DNA from: an uncultured Clostridium sp.
Lineage (GTDB): Bacteria; Bacillota; Clostridia; Lachnospirales; Lachnospiraceae
Assembly: GCA_946553025.1 (NCBI GenBank)
Contig: CAMNRM010000020.1
Span: 1-64,000, forward strand
Length of the DNA: 64,000 nucleotides
Direction: 5' to 3'
The notes beneath the pieces are model-generated. The model saw only the letters and a list, made by a program, of their open reading frames with translations, did no database searches and had not been told where the DNA came from. Shown here one piece after another: positions 61,492 to 64,000 of the stretch. How positions within the stretch are numbered: position 1 is the stretch's first letter; the number at the start of each line of letters is the position of its first letter. The position numbers and the translations under genes were made by a program.

Positions 61492-62139
61492 ATGAAAAAA
61501 ACAGGAAATAATGAGGGAATGCTGACCATTGAGATGACGATTATCTTTCCGGCGCTTTTCTTTTCTTTATTGCTGGTATTGTTTATCGGGATGGTTTTAT
61601 ATCAGGAAGTAAACCTGCAGAGTCTGGCTGTGCAGGCATCGGAGAGAGGCGCGGTAGCTTACAGTTCCAGGGTATCGGATATGACGACAGGAATAAAGAC
61701 ATTAGAAGATTTTAACGTAAGGGACCCTTATCGGAATGTTCCTTTTTTGGGCGGAGAAAATAAGAGAGAATATACTTCTCTTGTCAATAGATATGTAGAA
61801 TCGCGCATGGGAAAAGGCGATATTTTAAAAAGAGAGAATCAAAACAGCGGGAATTATACAACCGTGGAAGATTACCTGATCATGAAGCGGGTGCGGGTAA
61901 ATATTCAGGGCGGATATCATACGCCTCTGGATTCGGTTGTGGAAATGTTCGGGCATAAGGGTCCGTTTATGGTAGATACGGCAGCCGTATCCGCTGTGGT
62001 GGATGCGCCGGACTTTGTTCGGAATATAGATATCATGTTGGATGTGGCAAATCAGAGCAATGTGTTTGGTCGTCCTATACAGAAAGGATATGAAAATATT
62101 AAAAAAGCGATTCAAGAGGTAACGGATTTATTAAAGTAG
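61492..62139 (+). CDS. TadE-like minor pilin
   Basis: 215 residues. The N-terminus MKKTGNNEGMLTIEMTIIFPALFFSLLLVLFIGM shows the TadE pattern: a polar leader, a Glu five residues after the cleavage site and a long hydrophobic helix. The remainder is an extracytoplasmic domain without recognisable motifs. TadE-like proteins are pseudopilins needed for pilus formation or adhesion. The start at 61492 follows AAGAGGAAATTTTC, 103 bp after the pilin. Confidence 0.87.
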   Translation: MKKTGNNEGMLTIEMTIIFPALFFSLLLVLFIGMVLYQEVNLQSLAVQASERGAVAYSSRVSDMTTGIKTLEDFNVRDPYRNVPFLGGENKREYTSLVNRYVESRMGKGDILKRENQNSGNYTTVEDYLIMKRVRVNIQGGYHTPLDSVVEMFGHKGPFMVDTAAVSAVVDAPDFVRNIDIMLDVANQSNVFGRPIQKGYENIKKAIQEVTDLLK

Positions 62140-62192
62140 TCATGGAACAAGATTGATTCAAGCGGTTATGGAAGATAAAGGGGTGGGAGTAG

Positions 62193-64000
62193 ATGAAATT
62201 CTTTGTCAGGAAAAGGATTCAGGGGGCGGTTTCCATATTTTTAGTGATTATAACGATTCCGACCATGTTGTTTTCGGCGGTTTTAATTGACGGAAGCCGT
62301 ATGGCCAGTGCTAGGGCGATTGCACAGAAGGCGACGGATCTGGCAGCTTCCAGCGTTCTGGCTTCTTATCATCAGGAATTGAAGGATGAATTTGGGCTGT
62401 TTGCTTTGGATGAGAAAAATCTTGGCAAGGTAAAGGATGTTTATCTGGAAAGTCTGGAAGCTACTTTGCAGGCTTATGGGGTTTCTGCGGATAATACTTA
62501 TTCGGAGCAGCTTTGGGAACTTATGAAAACAGCACTGAGCGGGCAGAAATCGTATATGGGAGAATCCTTTTTAAACCTGTATGATTTTCAGGTCGATAGC
62601 TGCACGGTTGAACCATTGTACAGTCTGGCCAATCAGAGTGTTTTGGAAAACCAGATGGTTGAATATGCAAAATTCAGGGGTCTGTACGTTATGCTGGATC
62701 GGATGAGTATTTTTAATGCGCTGGGCAACCTGAAAGATGAAGCAGAGAAAAACGAAACTTCTATGGAAATTATGGAAGATAAGATGGGAATTGATGAAAT
62801 CAATGTCGCTGCAGATCAGGCATTAGGAACACTAAGAGATGAGATTAATGCCTTAAATTCTGCAGTTGAAGCAGTGAAAACAGCAAAGGATAATTATTTT
62901 ACTGCATTAAAAGCCCAGATGGAAAAAATCCGCATTGAACATATTGATACAGAGGAAACCCTGTCTTCTGCCCAGAAAACAGCGGCGAATACCTATAATG
63001 ATCGGCGGACGGAACTGAAAAGATCAGCAGAGGCAGCCAGAGAACAGGCCAATGCAGTGCTTCGTCAGGCACAAAAGGCAAAAACCGAAACTGAAAAGGC
63101 GATAAAACGACTGGAAGAGTTCTGTGTACAAAATCAGGGAAATGCATCGGGAAATGAAACCGTAACAGGATTGATTGAAGATGCCAGAAAAAATATTGAA
63201 TGGTATAAAACCGAATATTTGTCTGAAATTCAAAAGCTGCTTGACGATGCAGGACTCATTGCCATGAACCAATCTTCTGCGATTTCGTCGGATATTGATC
63301 GTATGCTGAAAAATATACATCAGAGGATTACGGTCTATATCGATGTGATTGAAGAGATGCGGGCAAAGCGTGAAGAAGGAGAAGATGAAGGGGTGGAAGG
63401 AGATGGAGAAAACGAGGAGGGAGAAGGCGAAGAAGAGATTACGGAATATTATTATTACTATTTAAACAGTACAGATTGTACGGTTAATGCTTCTTCAGTT
63501 TTGCAGGGACGTTCTTCACAGAGTTATAAGCCGGTGCTGGAGAATACCCTGGGAGATTTTATTCGATGGCACCAGGAGGCAGATAAGCTGAATCCGTCGA
63601 GAAAATATGTCGGAAGTTCAAGCGATAAGATGAATGAGGAAATAGCAAAAGAACAGTCAGGGAAAACAGGAACCGTGGAAACCAATATGGAGGGGGAAGC
63701 CGCCAGGGGAAGTGTAGATGAGGCGGTGTATAATGCCCGTCCTTCCAAAACCTTCGATCCGGATAAAGAGAAAAAGGCAGATACGAATTTTTATAACCAG
63801 GATAATGATTTAAGTTCTTCTAAAGATATTATCAATAAGGGAAAACACAGTATGCTTTTAGATATTGCAGAAACCGTGCGGGATGATGTGTTGTGTTTTA
63901 CCTATATGTTTGGAACCTTTAAGACCCGTCTGACAGGGGTAAAGAAGTTTTCCTCGGAAGGGATGTCACAGGCAGATAAAAACAGTTTTTATATGCCGGA
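62193..64000 (+). CDS. TadG-like/DUF5702 protein, partial (runs off the right edge)
   Basis: An open frame from the ATG at 62193 (GGGGTGGGAG site) continues past the window, at least 602 residues. The N-terminus KKRIQGAVSIFLVIITIPTML (as KRIQGAVSIFLVII...) resembles the TadG/DUF5702 family: one membrane segment followed by a large extracytoplasmic part. Residues ~190-300 are strongly predicted coiled coil (Ala/Glu/Lys-rich), and ~395-415 is an acidic Glu/Gly stretch ending in a run of five Tyr codons. It is the last visible gene of the Tad operon and probably an accessory surface or anchoring subunit. The role is inferred. Confidence 0.8.
   Translation, partial: MKFFVRKRIQGAVSIFLVIITIPTMLFSAVLIDGSRMASARAIAQKATDLAASSVLASYHQELKDEFGLFALDEKNLGKVKDVYLESLEATLQAYGVSADNTYSEQLWELMKTALSGQKSYMGESFLNLYDFQVDSCTVEPLYSLANQSVLENQMVEYAKFRGLYVMLDRMSIFNALGNLKDEAEKNETSMEIMEDKMGIDEINVAADQALGTLRDEINALNSAVEAVKTAKDNYFTALKAQMEKIRIEHIDTEETLSSAQKTAANTYNDRRTELKRSAEAAREQANAVLRQAQKAKTETEKAIKRLEEFCVQNQGNASGNETVTGLIEDARKNIEWYKTEYLSEIQKLLDDAGLIAMNQSSAISSDIDRMLKNIHQRITVYIDVIEEMRAKREEGEDEGVEGDGENEEGEGEEEITEYYYYYLNSTDCTVNASSVLQGRSSQSYKPVLENTLGDFIRWHQEADKLNPSRKYVGSSSDKMNEEIAKEQSGKTGTVETNMEGEAARGSVDEAVYNARPSKTFDPDKEKKADTNFYNQDNDLSSSKDIINKGKHSMLLDIAETVRDDVLCFTYMFGTFKTRLTGVKKFSSEGMSQADKNSFYMP

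Noticed and set aside
1-64000. tRNA, rRNA, CRISPR arrays, complete transposases or prophage genes
   Set aside because: None could be recognised by motif or cloverleaf inspection; small or divergent examples could be missed without a covariance search.

Overview
This window looks like a chromosomal segment of a spore-forming, strictly anaerobic gut-type Clostridia member, most likely Lachnospiraceae. The reasons are moderate GC content, AGGAGG-type ribosome sites, a dcw cluster that runs directly into spoIIGA and sigE, a Spo0E-like small protein, [FeFe]-hydrogenase genes, DUF1292, and a clostridial-type Tad pilus locus with a Flp1-like pilin. No rRNA, tRNA, CRISPR array, prophage or complete insertion sequence was recognised.

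Layout. 1-6.9 kb: a fructan or sucrose uptake locus, with a truncated YesL-like gene at the left edge, a divergent LacI-family regulator, two LplB/LplC-type permeases, a lipoprotein binding protein and a GH32 beta-fructosidase. The transporter ATPase is not encoded here. 7-11.9 kb: a hydrogen-linked cluster of a thioredoxin-like [2Fe-2S] protein, a PAS-containing sensory-type [FeFe]-hydrogenase, a SpoIIE/PP2C-type phosphatase with an unassigned C-terminal domain, and a second (group B-like) [FeFe]-hydrogenase. 11.9-17.8 kb: an L,D-transpeptidase, a small unknown gene, a 1-kb stretch with a consensus promoter and a decayed reading frame, a MATE exporter, a PflA-like radical SAM protein and a LytTR regulator. 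18-31.9 kb: rpsO-pnp, an M14 peptidase, a REC/HD-GYP/PAS/GGDEF protein, gltX, a UvrD-type helicase, a CobO-type adenosyltransferase, a DUF1292 protein, ychF (minus strand), lgt and a Spo0E-like ORF. 32-48.1 kb: a dcw cluster in the order mraZ, rsmH, ftsL, two PBPs, mraY, murD, ftsW/spoVE, murA, ftsQ/divIB, ftsZ, spoIIGA, sigE. It lacks murE, murF, murG and ftsA. 48.1-48.96 kb: gene-free DNA with G-rich tandem repeats and two inverted copies of a structured element. 49-56.1 kb: leuB, ilvD, ilvB, serC, serA. 56.2-64 kb: an XRE repressor divergent from a Tad pilus operon that runs off the right edge.

How the parts relate. The LacI gene and the fructan operon share an intergenic region with two near-consensus divergent promoters and a recurring CAAATG motif. 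The XRE gene and the Tad operon share two matching palindromes, one covering the Tad -35 region. MraZ-type boxes precede mraZ. The spoIIGA-sigE promoter has a 21-bp spacer, resembling the Spo0A-activated spoIIG promoter of Bacillus.

The observations most worth a second look are: the pair of roughly 126-bp inverted elements at 48.2-48.6 kb, whose stems differ in sequence but keep pairing while unpaired segments stay identical; the sensory-hydrogenase/phosphatase cluster; the acidic repeat insertion inside MurD next to a basic repeat tail on FtsW; the transcription unit with a perfect promoter and a broken ORF at 13.6-14.2 kb; and the XRE/Tad operator arrangement.
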